This document shows positions 44,401 to 56,500 of a stretch of DNA of 64,000 nt, piece after piece (the stretch's first letter is position 1; each line of letters opens with the position of its first letter). The position numbers were made by a program, and so were the translations under genes. Source of the stretch: Paraphaeosphaeria minitans (lineage: Eukaryota > Ascomycota > Dothideomycetes > Pleosporales > Didymosphaeriaceae); NCBI GenBank assembly GCA_015832175.1, contig WJXW01000006.1, positions 2,542,001-2,606,000 on the forward strand, read 5' to 3'. Below the pieces are notes generated by a model, which worked only from the letters and a program-made list of their open reading frames with translations, had not been told where the DNA came from and did no database searches.

Positions 44401-45700
44401 CCTAGGGTAGTACTAGTGTAGGCCTACTAGCGTATAAAGAGCTCACGCAGCTCTTTATTCTAGAGTTATAGTGTTTATATAGTAGTGCGGTCTTTGTCTC
44501 TAGTAGTAATTAAGTTCTGTAGTTATTCTACTAACTTAGTAATATTAGAGGTATCTATTAGAGAAATATTCTAGACTCTATTATATTTCTCTATTTCTTT
44601 AAACAACTCGTTTCTAGAAAATCTAGAATTTAATATTATAGGCTAGCCTTAGAGAGTAAATAGAACCATAAGTGTTAAATATAAAGGATAAATTCTAGAT
44701 ATTAAATCTCTATAGGGGGGTGTGTCGCTTATAAAAAAAGTTTTCTTTAGTAGGTCCACTTCTTTAAGGTAGTTTCTTTTCTTAAGATCCTTTTAAAGGC
44801 TAGGGTATAGCCCTAGCCTATCCTAACTACGCCTACCTCTACCTTCTATAAATAACGATAGACCTATTATAAGGCAGTAGGTTAAGGCCTAGGCGACATA
44901 CTTACTTATAATTAGATAAAGGTAATACCCTTTACCTAAGTACCTAGTAGTCCTCCTCCTACCTAATAATAAAAAGAGACTAATAATAATAGTTAACTAA
45001 ATTAACTAACTACTAGTAAGTTAGACGCCGTCTAATAGGGGCTAGAGATGTATATTATAGGCTATACTCTAATAGATATCCTTATTTTACACGCTTTAAC
45101 CTTAGTCTAGTTAGGTCCTTTAGATCTAATCTTCTAACCCTAGATATATAAGTCTAGTAGTAGAGGCTTAACTTCTACTTCTTATAAATTTATAAAAGTA
45201 TTATCTTTAGTAATTTGGCTTATTAAGTATTAAGCCTATTATATTACCTAACTATAAGATTAGTAGTAGTGCTTCTATCTATTATATAGTAGTTTTATAA
45301 CGGCTTAGGCGCTATCTCTACGCCCCTCTAAAGGTTATATTCCTACGCCTAAAAGCTATCCTTATTATGGAATAGCGTCTACACTTCTATATAAATCTAT
45401 TACGCATCTATTACTTTTATTTTTAGAATTTTAAGTTTTAAGTTAAAGAGGTTAGTAATCCTCTTATTATTTTATTCTATATTTTACTATAGGTAATATG
45501 CTTATTATGTATACTTATTTACACTTAGATAAGCAGCTTTAGTAGAAGCTTTTAGTCCTAAATCTATAGTTTTATAGTTATTACTTAGCAACGTTAGTAG
45601 GTGATAAAAACATCCTACCCTATAGTAGAAAGAAGTGACAAATTTAATATAATCGGCTAGATACTTCATAAGCTAAATTACTAAAGATAATATTTTTTTA
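41434..45700 (-). mobile_element. Gypsy-B: second Ty3/gypsy-type element, RIP-degraded, no LTRs identified
   Basis: The minus strand near 41,990-42,060 reads SAEKDTLGNIYCAYLDNIL, a reverse-transcriptase palm block with YxDD changed to YLDN. The region downstream on minus (about 41,830-41,980) continues in RT style (ARLYMDLGKYKFA). Sequence to the right (42,720-45,600), upstream in coding sense, is probably gag/protease but too decayed to identify. Part of it (about 44,530-44,830) is repeated in inverted orientation around 52,422-52,500 and 59,842-60,110, proving it is a repeat family. Boundaries are set by flanking features and composition. Confidence 0.7.
42508..42706. mobile_element. 199-bp MITE, not RIP-mutated, inserted in Gypsy-B
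   Basis: Composition here is abruptly normal (CACTCACTTCCGTG..., many CpA and CpG) inside TA-rich DNA. Ends are inverted: AAGTAAAAC at the left, and GTTTACTT at the right, which read AAGTAAAC when complemented. TA dinucleotides flank both sides (42,506-42,507 and 42,707-42,708). This fits a small non-autonomous Tc1/mariner-type (Fot1/pogo-like) element with TA target duplication. A second internal inverted pair CCGTGAT/ATCACGG lies near the left end. The 60-codon frame inside has no recognisable product. Confidence 0.65.
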
Positions 45701-47651
45701 AATCATAAGGGGCAGAAGTTAAGTTTCTACTGCCAAATTTATATATCTAGGGCCAGAAGGTCGGATCCGAAAGCCCTAATGGGCCTAAGGTCAAAGTATA
45801 AAGATTAAGGATATATGCTAGGGCGTAGCGCATAATAGGTATAAGCTATATAAGCTAAGATTTCAAACAATCTAGTACTTAGATGCAAAACTCTTTCATT
45901 ATACAAGATAAGATAAAAATATTCTACAGTATATTATCGCGAAAAGTAAAAGTTTTTGAAAGGTTCAGCATGCATGCTATACAAATTGAATACGTAGAAC
46001 GCATGGCAGAAGCCTGGCATAATCCCACATTCTTCACTCCATGGGCTGGGTAGGAATACCGCACCTGGTACGCCTGGGTAGGTAGGTAGGGCGGGCATGC
46101 CTGGCACATAGGTCTAGGTAGGTAGGTAGAGCTGGCATCAAGGTGGTTCATTTGTCCTCTGTATGGTCCGTTAGCTGTAGCTAGGTCTCGCGGTCTCAGG
46201 TTGCTTCTTTTCCCTGCCTCCAAGCGTTCAGCTGGACCCGTTTGAAACCTGCGGATCGTCTTTCCTGAATCCAGGCGGTACAGGGACCCCTGGCCGACCA
46301 CACCGCTGAGCTCGCAACGCCGCTCGGGTCCTCGACGTTCCAGACGAAGGCGCGCTTCCTGCGGTGCCAGGCCATGTTCAGTTACAACGTCGGCGCAACG
46401 CCGGGAGAGGGGTTGCGGGAAACGGACTGGCAAGTCTTCAACCAGCATATGGACGCAACTGGGCGTCACTGAAAGGACTGTGGAATATGGACTTCGTATG
46501 TGCTGAGACGATTGTGCATTTGTACTACTTGCTCGCTTGAGGGGCGGCTACGAATCATTGATTGATCATAGGACACCCCGGCCGCGCCGTCCCGCTGAAC
46601 TTTAGTTGGAGGAGCGTTTGTTAAGAAGGGCGCCGAGCTCGAAGAGCAATGGAGCTAGCTGTGTGGTTATGGATAATCTTCTGAATGCTTGTATTGTGGG
46701 TATTTGCTGTGGTGTGTCTCCGGAGGTAGCGGCAAGTGTTATCGTCATAGGCACATCAGCAGTGCGATGGGATTTCTGGATGTGCGGACATCAAAAGGCT
46801 GGTTGGAAACTTTCACATGTCAAGCGCCCGAAGCTTCGGGTTGCCATCGTCGGGGTTGGGATTGCGGGGGCCGAAACATCAACCAAACATCGACATTCGA
46901 ATGTGCGGTACGGTGGTGGATGACACCAAATCGTATGGAACGCATCGGCATCGTCATCAACAAGTGGAACCTCCCAAGGAGAATGCATTGAGAAAGATAT
47001 CGTAGTCGTATCTTCCGTGGTCCAACTAATAACGACGCCACCATCCGGAGAGATCTCCGCACCTGGCTCTGATGTGTTGGTACGTTCTACTGCTTCCTGC
47101 ACGGTGGGCCCGTAAGGTGAGTACTGTGAGGAATTGGAGGCGCCGAAGCTTTCCGATCGGTGTCAAACGAGGTGGAAGTCGGCTTATGCGGGATGTGGGC
47201 TGATATCATGCGATGGACTGAAAAGCTGCGTTCACAAGCCGTGACTGAGAGCGCCTGATCCATGGTTCTGAAGAAGCTGTAGGGAGGGGGGACGTGCTGA
47301 TACGGGCAGCTGATAGAGGGCATCAGGAGGGGGTACAGTTGTCTGGAACATGGTCAGACGTTCCATGGGTTTATAGAAGCTGTGCATCGTTTGCTCCTCA
47401 TTTCAAGTAATAGAGCCTGCAATCCAGTTACATGTGATACTCTTGTGTGCCTTGCCAGGCGCACCACGGTAATAGTGTCCCAGGAGCCCAATTGTCAGAC
47501 GAGAAGGATGACTATTAAAGCCTGGTTGAGATCCTATCTTGCCCAAGTTTTCTCGTTTTGTATCGTATCATCGCCTTATTCCACAAAATCTGGCATTGCT
47601 ACCATTTGCTATATACAAAATAAAAACCTATCAACTTCCTGATCCTTCAGA
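45701..47651. other. Left part of the normal-GC island, no gene recognised
   Basis: Composition returns to normal at about 45,930. A TAGG-type microsatellite lies at 46,077-46,129. A plus-strand frame ending at about 46,471 (TKARFLRCQAMFSYN...TGRH then stop) looks protein-like and could be the 3' end of a decayed gene, while a long minus-strand frame over the same bases (45,924-46,469) does not. Neither is assigned. Confidence 0.4.
46077..46129. repeat. TAGG microsatellite patches
   Basis: Two runs of GGTAGGTAGGTAGG separated by about 25 bp. Confidence 0.8.
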
Positions 47652-48821
47652 ATGGGTCAAACTATTACTAGTCTTATCGATAGCTTGCAAAACCAGGCTG
47701 AAAAGGAAAAATTGGCGAATGACACTTTGAACTCGTTGGTTGAGATGGCGAAATTGCAGAAGGAGCAATTCTTCCTGACCATCCTGTGAGCACCCAGATA
47801 GTCAATTTCCTATCAGCTACTTACAAGGAATAATTAGGAGCGAAGCTGCAAACGTAAGGGACATACCCATCAACAAGGTCATTGCTCGTGATTCAATTCT
47901 GCAAGCAATGACTTCAGACAAGCCCGGCGACGTTGGGAAGATCATCTCAGACGACTTCAATGCTTTCGCTTCTGGAGATGTTGCCGCGGGCATCTCAAAA
48001 CTCATTGCTGGCGGAATGAAGATTCTCCTCGGCAGCTTTTCTGGTAACATATCTACCAGAGATCAATAGTATGAGGCCCTTCCATTTTTCTCTTTTCCTA
48101 CAAATGCACTAATAGACTCAAAAGCATCATTACGACGGGAGCGCTTGGCGGTATTACCAGAATCGACATGCACTTCTTCGCATATCGTTACACAGCGAGT
48201 CAGCTGACGGAGATAGCGAAGCAAGTCATCGGAGTCAGCCTCGTCGTCTCATCTGTTGACGCAGGGAAGCTAGACGATGGCACTCTAAGGAATATTGTGC
48301 AGATAGTCTACGGCACACTCCCTGCAGATGATCAGAAGAAAATCCTGAATCAGCTGAAGGCGGCCGCACGCGATGAGCAACAACCCAATCCTCAGCTTGC
48401 AGCCATTCAACTGAACAAAGCCGTCCGCGCTGTCGCAGGGATACCTTCGCCTGCCGATGACCAGCCGTCGCCTCCACCCACCGTCACCCTCCAGCAGGAA
48501 TTTTCGGTCACATTTCCTATCGGGCAAGCCGCAGCTAACGCTCCGACCATGGAAAGTTACCTTCGCGGCGGCCTCGTTGAGGCATTCAACCACGACCCTA
48601 ATGGCGCAGAGCTTTACGAGCTCAGCGTGATCTGCAAGCGTGCGGAGGACTCCATTTCGGACACTGTTGTCTCTGGAGAGGTCTCTGTGGTCCGCAAGAG
48701 CGTTGATGGAAATGACGATAAGGTTTTCTTGCAGACTGTGCTCAAGGATCTCTTGACCCACGCGCGGAACCAAGCTATCTCACCTCTGGTGCTTACTAGC
48801 TTTGATGTTCCAGAAGATTAA
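47652..48821 (+). CDS. Hypothetical protein with N-myristoylation-like start and Gly-rich hydrophobic segment
   Basis: Join 47652..47785, 47838..48068, 48125..48821; 353 aa. The first intron (52 bp) uses GTGAGC and AATTAG, because the nearer ACAAG creates a stop. The second (56 bp) uses GTATGA and AAAAG, because the AATAG site would make a TAA. The start MGQTITS fits an N-myristoylation signal (Gly2, Thr6). Residues 1-45 form amphipathic helices, and 90-115 (GDVAAGISKLIAGGMKILLG) is a small-residue-rich hydrophobic stretch that could insert in a membrane. The C-terminal ~230 residues look globular (SQLTEIAKQVIGVSLVV, ADDQKKILNQLKAAARDE). I do not recognise the family. It sits in a small gene island between two TE blocks. 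Confidence 0.7.
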
Positions 48822-50011
48822 AAAAAAGGAGGGCTTCCGGACCGGTTGACTAGTGAATTCAATGGTAAAATTGGACCAGTGAAATAATGTCCGCTTGACT
48901 TGGGAAGGAATGTAGACATGTACATCACTCATTTTAAAGCAACATTCACTTGTGTACGACTACTATTTTGGAGAGCATCATTATCAAAATTGTCACATCA
49001 ATGAGTTGCTGACTAGAAATATCGTTTACAGGTCCTCTCACTGACACCCTCCCTGTCGAAGCAAGTAATTTTCATCGCGAAGATAGTCCGGGTATTGTGT
49101 TGAGAAAGGGTAACGATGATGTTCTATATGTGACCAAACGTTGCTTGATGAGTAGACACATGTAGCAATATTTGATATGTTTCGATCATGACGCGATCGA
49201 TGGTTTTGGATTTCCTGTCTCGTACTAGTTTTTTGGAGAGGAGTCCTGACGCCTACTTATACTTCTTCCTCTTCTACTTGTTATGTATACCCGTAATGAT
49301 TTCGTTAAGTTGCCACAGCTGGCGAAGCGTGAGTGGTAGATCGTCTTTAGTTCTAGATCTCTGGAAAGATGATGTCGAGATCCACACGCGCAGAACTCAG
49401 CTCGGGTGAAACCCCGACAAAATCCGCATGAGATATTATTCATGTGAAGGTGAAGTAGGGATCTTAATCACTGTGCTGTCTCATCTAAGGGTGTAGAATG
49501 TTTCGGAGTGATCCCGGCATGGATACCAACAACTGGTAGGCCAGAAAATAGCTTACCAAACCCATTTTCAACCACTGCAGCAGAAGTTATACTAGATTCT
49601 TTGTGGCAATATCTCCTCCGGTTGGGTGCTCTTGGAGAGGGGTACAACGCGGAACCTCACCACGGAAGATGACAAAGAACTGGTGGGGACCTTCCCCGCT
49701 TTCTACATCCTGGTTGTCTCTAGAGTTCCTTCCTCCGGGTGCGACAGCTTGCAACAGGGTGAGGCACAATACATCAGCTGAACAGCTTGATGATCACAAG
49801 CCAGCTTGACAGTCACTATCAATCTAGCCCAAGACCTCGGCTGAAGCCAACCGAGCTCTCGTGTTGCTAGTATATCGTGTATAGGTAGCAGTATATAGAT
49901 GGTTGCCATTTCCCGTGTACTTCAATTAAGAGTCCCAAAATCACACCTTGCGCTTTGTCTTCCTGTAACTGGAAAGAAACACTCCACATCACCACGCAAG
50001 CTAGCATCGCG
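48822..50011. other. Intergenic, nothing recognised
   Basis: About 1.2 kb between two plus-strand genes, somewhat AT-rich near 48,900-49,200. No convincing coding or repeat signal. Confidence 0.4.
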
Positions 50012-50680
50012 ATGTCTACTCTAGAATCGAACAGCAGGGCCGGCACGACTGGGAAATTCGAAGATATACCAGTATGGGATCCGCCCACGCCTCCGGATCG
50101 GGACATGCCCACATTGGACGACATTCTTTCCATCATCGGTCAATGGGGAATAGACAACTACCTTACCATCAGAGAAGTGTACTGGCAGAAAGGCGGATGG
50201 GAAGGCTGGGCCCAGGTCGAACTTGCTTTGTTGTTCACGCAGCAGTACAAAAAGACTAATACCTTTCGCGAGGAGCTAGTCTACTGGGGAAATAACAGAC
50301 GAGCTGATCTTACCCTGGAGCTGCAGGGAGAGAAGACACAGGTAATAGAGCTGAAGATGGAGTCCCTCTTCCAGGACCAAGCTCCAGGGGGTGTTACAAG
50401 CTTCATCACGAAGATGAAAGAGGATATCCTGAAGATCGACACGTATAATCTGAAGCCGGAGTACCGCCCAGCACTGGTCTATGCCATCGGCTTCAGCTGT
50501 CGCGACGAGGTGAACGAGTATTGCCTCGATGGGAATAACTGGCAGCCGTACAAGAACGATGTCGATTACAAACTCTTGGTGCCTTCGACGGACGACCATC
50601 CAGCACTGTTTATGTGGTTTGTTAGTCTAAACAGGACGACCAATCCGGCCAAAGATCAGCACCCGAACAAGCAACAGTGA
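50012..50680 (+). CDS. PD-(D/E)xK-nuclease-like hypothetical protein
   Basis: Single exon, 222 aa. The sequence has a spacing typical of the PD-(D/E)xK fold: Glu70 in a helix (GWAQVELALLF), Asp99 in RRADLTLEL and E113-x-K115 in QVIELKME, with a following helix containing Lys134/Lys136. The N-terminal ~35 residues are Pro-rich and probably disordered. The family is common among uncharacterised fungal proteins and in restriction/Mrr- or transposon-related nucleases; whether this one cuts DNA is unknown. Start taken at MSTLES, the first ATG; the frame is open upstream but without one. The gene lies 1.2 kb downstream of the hypothetical at 47,652 and 0.7 kb upstream of the OrsD-like pseudogene, within the same island. 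Confidence 0.7.
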   Translation: MSTLESNSRAGTTGKFEDIPVWDPPTPPDRDMPTLDDILSIIGQWGIDNYLTIREVYWQKGGWEGWAQVELALLFTQQYKKTNTFREELVYWGNNRRADLTLELQGEKTQVIELKMESLFQDQAPGGVTSFITKMKEDILKIDTYNLKPEYRPALVYAIGFSCRDEVNEYCLDGNNWQPYKNDVDYKLLVPSTDDHPALFMWFVSLNRTTNPAKDQHPNKQQ

Positions 50681-51409
50681 GCAGAAACCTTGGACATCCA
50701 ACTACAGCGCGCAAGGAACTTTCCGGTGCGGTGGAGCTGAGGAACCGGTGAAAGGGGAAGTAGTTTTGATATTTTCACTTTCTCTCGCAATGCAAGTTTG
50801 TATCTCATAAAGCGATCACGTGAGGGAGCAACAGTGGTGAACAACGATAATGCGTCTGCTTGCTGAAAGCGAATATCGTTCAGTAAAGCGGACTAGCTTT
50901 CAGCGAATTTCTCACAGAACCCCGCATTTAGCTTAGTAAAGAAAGTAGTGACTGTGTCGGTTGGTACCTGTCTATCCGCGCTGTGTGACTCCACTTTTTC
51001 TGTCAGAAAGACGGATCCCATCGTCTTGCCCTTGACGCGCCGCCCCGATATCCACAGCAGGCGCGTCGCTATTGCCAGCCACATCACTACTCAACCAGGC
51101 GCGGTAGCGCTGCAGCTACATCCGCAAATCCACCCAGGGCTTGGTGGATTCATCCGCCTCTTCCATTGGCTCGCTTAAGTCAGCCCCCATGCCAGCCCTC
51201 CAGCCCGCTTCTATCTTAATCCAGTCTCCACTACCAAAGCCATGGCCTACCGAGAGAGTAATCCCCTAACCTTTTCGGTGATGGTGCGTTTTGACGTGGT
51301 TCACGGACACGCGTAGAATGTGCTCCAGGTGCGCGCAAATCGCCTGCCGGACGGTTTCCTCCTTTGTTACTCATGTTTCTATGCTTTCTCAGGCCAACCC
51401 ACACTCACA
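50681..51409. other. Intergenic, nothing recognised
   Basis: About 730 bp of normal composition; no recognisable gene. A possible acceptor TTTCTCAG precedes the next ATG at about 51,391. Confidence 0.35.
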
Positions 51410-52046
51410 ATGGACCTCTTCCGGTATCTAGAAAATTGCAAAGTATGGGTCTGCGCCCCCTTGCGGCCATGGAGTCCAGCTTCAACACTACAATGCCCAC
51501 TTGAAAGCCCGTCACGCTGACCATCCAGAACTCCGTTCCTCTAGGGGAGCCCAGGCGGTCATCACAGAGCTTCTGCAGAAGCCGCTAGTCGACCCGAGAT
51601 ATGCCCAGCTTCATGTCCCAGATCCAGGAGCGCTTGCTGTCCCCTTTCTTCCCGTTTATGATGGCCTCGCTCGCTTGCAGTGCTCCTACGTCTGCCGCAC
51701 TGATAAGACGATACGTAAGCACTGCCAGGAACAGCATATTGAAAGCAAGCGTCGAAGGGGAGCCCAACCTAAAGCGCTCGCCGCTATTGCTCCACCACGG
51801 TGGGAAAAGGTTTCGTGTCAACGTCTCTTCGTCACCGGGGCTGGCAGCAAATATTTTGCCTCACCAGCTCAAGTTCAGGATGACGAGTTTGTACGACGGC
51901 GCTGTGACATGGCCCAAGCTCTCTCCGAGGAGGATTTTGTGATGGCCCAGGTGGATAATGCGCTTCAGAGCAGTGTTGAAGAGATAGGCGTATCGGAGAG
52001 CGTTATTCTTCACAACGCTGGCAAGACTTATACATTTCTACTATAG
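51410..52046 (+). pseudogene. OrsD-like (DUF3505) zinc-finger protein, frameshifted and truncated
   Basis: From ATG 51,410 the frame reads MDLFRYLENCKVWVCAP and then goes out of frame in a run of five Cs (about 51,456-51,460). One frame over it continues CGHGVQLQHYNAHLKARH, with a C2H2-like spacing, then ELLQKPLVDPRYAQLHVPDPG, LPVYDGLARLQCSYVCR, TIRKHCQEQH and a W..VSCQRLF segment to a stop at 52,046. The order (Cys/His knuckle, PVYDGLxC, second CxxxC...HxxxxH, vxCQxLF) is that of the OrsD/DUF3505 N-terminal region. Such proteins are usually several hundred residues longer. Here the gene ends exactly where normal-GC DNA meets the AT-rich block, so the 3' part is missing. The extra C may be a true mutation or an assembly error. 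Confidence 0.65.
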
Positions 52047-52421
52047 CTGTTACGCTTTTAAAGACAGTATTATTGTATTACATAACTATGTCTATTTATT
52101 ACTAGAGCTGTGTAACTCTTATGCCTTATTTACTATAGGTGTTAAATATAAAGTTCCTTAGTAGTATTGTAAATATACCTATATTAAACTTTATCTTAAG
52201 TAGATACTATTATTTTTCTATATTTAAGTACTAACTAAATTCTCTCTACGCTATAGAATACATTTTCTTAGTTAGTTTTTTCTCTTCTATTATACTAAAT
52301 TCTTAAGTAAATAAAGGTTTTTTTATAATAGACGCGTATCCTTTTCCTCTTCTACTAGATAGTATTTTTCTTTTTTATACTAAGGCCTTTAAAGATTTAA
52401 ACTCTAGCTATAGCGCTGTAA
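52047..52421. repeat. RIP-degraded AT-rich repeat, unclassified
   Basis: AT-rich sequence directly after the OrsD-like fragment. No coding trace was identified. Confidence 0.45.
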
Positions 52422-52500
52422 TAGCCTAGGGCTATGCCCTAGCCTTTAGAAAGATCTTAAGGAAAGGAACCGCCCTAAAGAAGTAGACCTACTAAGGAAA
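52422..52500 (+). mobile_element. Gypsy-B copy 2, left segment (interrupted by Gypsy-2)
   Basis: CCTAGGGCTATGCCCTAGCC and the following bases match, in inverted orientation, the Gypsy-B interior at about 44,745-44,830. The segment ends in the target duplication GGAAA (52,496-52,500). Confidence 0.75.
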
Positions 52501-52911
52501 TGTTAAGATCCAAAGGCTAGGCCTCCCAGGATCTTTATATGTATCTACATTCGTTATTTAAGTGACGCGGCACAAAAGGTCACGTAACCTAATTAGTGTA
52601 ATTAGAGCGCCAAGATAACTAATTAGACTAAGCACTTAATATACTAAGTAACTAATTAGTGCTTAATTAGTTTAATTAGAGCGATTAGTCCACTAATTAC
52701 TTAAAGTATATAGGAACGTAAGAATAGGCTCTCTATACTTATGTTTAATCTATTTATTAATCTATTGTTTAGATTCTAGTAGACCAAATTATTAACTTAT
52801 TACACTTCGTAAGATACTATTATATTAACAAGACCTTCCACCTTTTATAAGTACTCCTGCCTAAGAACTAACCTTAACCCTTTAGGACTAGCTACCCTCT
52901 TAGATTTAATA
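52501..52911 (+). repeat. Gypsy-2 LTR A (5' outer LTR)
   Basis: 411 bp, TGTTAAGATCC...TTTAATA. The start keeps the TG; the end CA is mutated to TA. Confidence 0.92.
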
Positions 52912-53127
52912 TCTTAAACACTCTTAATATAAGTACTTCACAAACTCCTACCTCTTCTATAGCTTTAGGTGCCACTAAGATTACTCTTATAAAGGATAGT
53001 AGTAAGGCGTATAAACCTAATCTCTACTTTAGCGAACAATCTTAAACCAACGTCTAGATTCTCTAGTTAGACCTCTACTTCTTTAACTTAGACAAACCCT
53101 TTAAAGACAAAAAGAAGGTTATCTTTG

Positions 53128-53538
53128 TATTAAGATCTGAAGGCTAGGCCTCCTAGAATCTTTATATGTATCTACATTCGTTGTTCGAGTGGCACAGCAC
53201 AAAAGGTCACGTGACCTAATTAGTGTGATTAGAGCGCCAAGACAACTAATCAGACTAAGCACTTAATATACTAAGCAACTAATTAGTACTTAATTAGTTT
53301 AATTAGAGCGATTAGTCCACTAATCGCTTAAAGTATATAGGAACGCGAGGATAGGCTCTCTATACTTATATTTAATCTATTTATTAATCTATTATTTAGA
53401 TTCTAGTAGACTAAATTGTTAACTTATTACACTTCGCAAGATACTATTATATTAACAAGACCTTCTACCTTCTATAAGTACTCCTGCCTAAGAACTAACC
53501 TTAACCCTTTAAGACTAGCTACCCTCTTAGATTTAATA
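53128..53538 (+). repeat. Gypsy-2 LTR B (internal LTR)
   Basis: 411 bp, TATTAAGATC...TTTAATA. It is joined at its left to interior base 216; its right is followed by a complete copy of the same interior start. Confidence 0.92.
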
Positions 53539-56500
53539 TCTTAAACACCTTTAACATAAGTACTTTACAAACTCCTACCTCTTCTATAGCTTTAGGTGCC
53601 GCTAAGATTACTCCTATAAAGGATAGTAGTAAGGTGTATAAACCTAATCTCTACTTTAGTAAACAATTTTAAACTAACGTCTAGATTCTCTAGTTAGACC
53701 TTTACTTCTTTAACTTAGATAAACTTCTTAAAGATAAAAAGAAGGTTATCTTCGCAGTAACATATATGCGAGGAGATATAGGATTATAGATCTATCTTTA
53801 CTTTAAAAAGTACCTAAGAATAGACTATAATAATAATAATAATAACTACGCAGACAACTATACTAATACAGTTAATATTATTAAGAATTATAATAACTTT
53901 AAGAAATACCTTAAATAACTCTTTAGGATTACTAATAAGGACTCTATTATAAAAGCAAAGATTTAGACTATAACTTAGAAATAATTAGCAGCTAAGTATA
54001 TAGCTAAGTTTTATAGATACGCTATGCAACTTAACTAGAATAGTAAATCTCTTTAGGATATGTATAAATAAGGACTTAAATAGAAACTACATAAGAAACT
54101 CTTACGTAGTAGTATATAAATCGCTAACCTTAAGGAACTGTATAAAGAAACTATTAAAATTAATAGAGAATAGTTTTTACTACAACAGAAGCTTTACTAA
54201 AACTCTAAGGTAATAAGCTTTAGATAACTAGCAAAAGTAGTTTATAAAAACCCTATTAGAATTGTCTAAAAGTAACAGCTAAGGAACTACTAGAGATACA
54301 AACTAATAGAAGATGTCTAGTTTAACTATTTAGGTAAAGAAAAAGGAGGAAGGATAGGCCCTAAGTAGCCTAATAAACACGTCTCTAATAGAAGTTAACA
54401 ATTAATAACTAAGACCTATAAATGCTTTATATATAGCAAACTAGGCTATATAGCTAGGAACTATAGATTAAAGAACAAAGTCTATTAAACTAAGTTAAAT
54501 ATACTAACTATTAAGAACTAAGAACCTAATAAGGAATAGGAAGTTATTATAACACTATTTAGTTACTAACGCGTTACACTAGAGTAAAGTAAGTAATTAG
54601 ATTTACTTAACTTATAACTATATAAAGATCTAGAAGACAACTCTAACGTATACTATAATATAGAAGACGTAGAAGAGATACTAAGATCTCCTACTCCTTA
54701 CCTATAAAGTAGGCGGGAAGAAGACAACCCTATATCACCTAAGTATAAACTAAATATTTAGGACTATATAGAACCCCACTAGGCACTAAAAGGAATGCAA
54801 CCCTATAAAAACAAAAAGTTAAACTACGTACTAAAGTACTATCTAGACTACTAAAATCCTATACACTAATTCTATATATAGACGCATTATAAAGAACTAA
54901 TATATACACAACATAAGGTAGAGAAAAAGGAGAACAAGAAACAACCTAGAAAGAAACTACGCTATAGATAGATATGGACAGACTGTCCTATTGCAGCTTA
55001 TAATAAACACCTCTAGGATAAATAATAAGTAAAATACTTTCTTTACCTTACGCTAAAGAGTAATAAATACTATAATATACTTGTTAATAGAGACTATATA
55101 CAACTATACTAGTACACGTGTCTAAACTAAGACTATAAATACTACTACATGGCTAAGCATTTAGATAGCTTTATAAACTATCCTACGTAAGAAGTAATAA
55201 TAGAGCTACTAATTTAACTAGTACATAGGAATAGTAAAGACTATAGGAGGAAAAACAGAAGAACATCCTTATAGGAAGAAGAAGAAGAAGACAATCTACA
55301 TAAGCTACGTACTTAAGAATAATAATAGAAGCGGATACTTAGAAACGTATACTAGGCACTAGAACTTAACTATAACCTATATAAATAGATGTCTTTTTTA
55401 GGCCTAAACTTAGATAAGAAAACGCCTTTATTAAATTAAATACTATAGTAAGCATAGTATTAGTTAAGCTACTAGTACAGCTTAAAGAAATATAGGCTTA
55501 AGCTCTTATAGACTTAGGAGTAGAAAAGAACTTTATATCTTATTAGATAGCAAGATAAGTAGAACTTATAATATTAGAGAAAGAAGTACCCTACATTGTC
55601 TATGTCGCAAATAGATCCCTAATACCTAAGACACCTTAGATACACTAGGAGGTTACTACTATAATAATAGTCTAAGGACATAGTAAGGAACTTACCTTAG
55701 ATATCTTACTAGGATCTAAGTATAAGTTAGTCTTAAGATTACCTTAGTTAACAATACATAACCTGCAGATTAACTAGGGTACAAAGAAAATATTATTTAA
55801 ACGCTATAATTGTGCATTATAAGCAAAGCCTACATATTAACTAAAAATAATAATAGATAAGGGAGTTATTAACAATATAATACTGTAATAGATAGTTAAA
55901 AAATAGAAGCACACCTTAGTAGACGCTAGCAGGAACCACTAGATTAAAAAGCGTAAGAAAGAGGATAATAGCACACCCCTTACCTTACTAAGAGAGTATA
56001 GGAAATAGACATATATATTTACAGAAAAGGAAGGAAAAGCAAACCTACTAGAATATTAACCCTAGGATTTTATAATAGACCTAGAAGAAGAGAAGATGCC
56101 ACCCTTTAGACCACTATATAGTAAGATAAGAGAAGAACTCTTTAAAAAACGTAATTTTATTAAGACAAACCTTAAGAAAGAATATATATAACTATTAAAG
56201 TTACTAGTAGTAAGCCCTTTTATATTTATTAAGAAAAAGGATAGATTAGACAGACTATACATTAACTACTAACAACTTAACAATATAATAATAAAGAACT
56301 AATATCTACTACTAAGTATTACAGAGCTACAAGATTAACTATCTTAAGCTAAAATATTCATAATAATAGATCTAAGAGACAGTTACTACTTTATATAAAT
56401 TAAAAAAGGTAAAGAATAGAAAACAGCGTTTTAATCACACTATAGACTATTTAAGTATAAGGTTATACTATTTAGACTTACAAATGCACTAGCAGCTTTT

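Noticed and set aside
45924..46469. Minus-strand 181-codon frame
   Set aside because: No domain, odd Arg/Cys-rich composition and overlap with a microsatellite; the plus strand looks more protein-like there.
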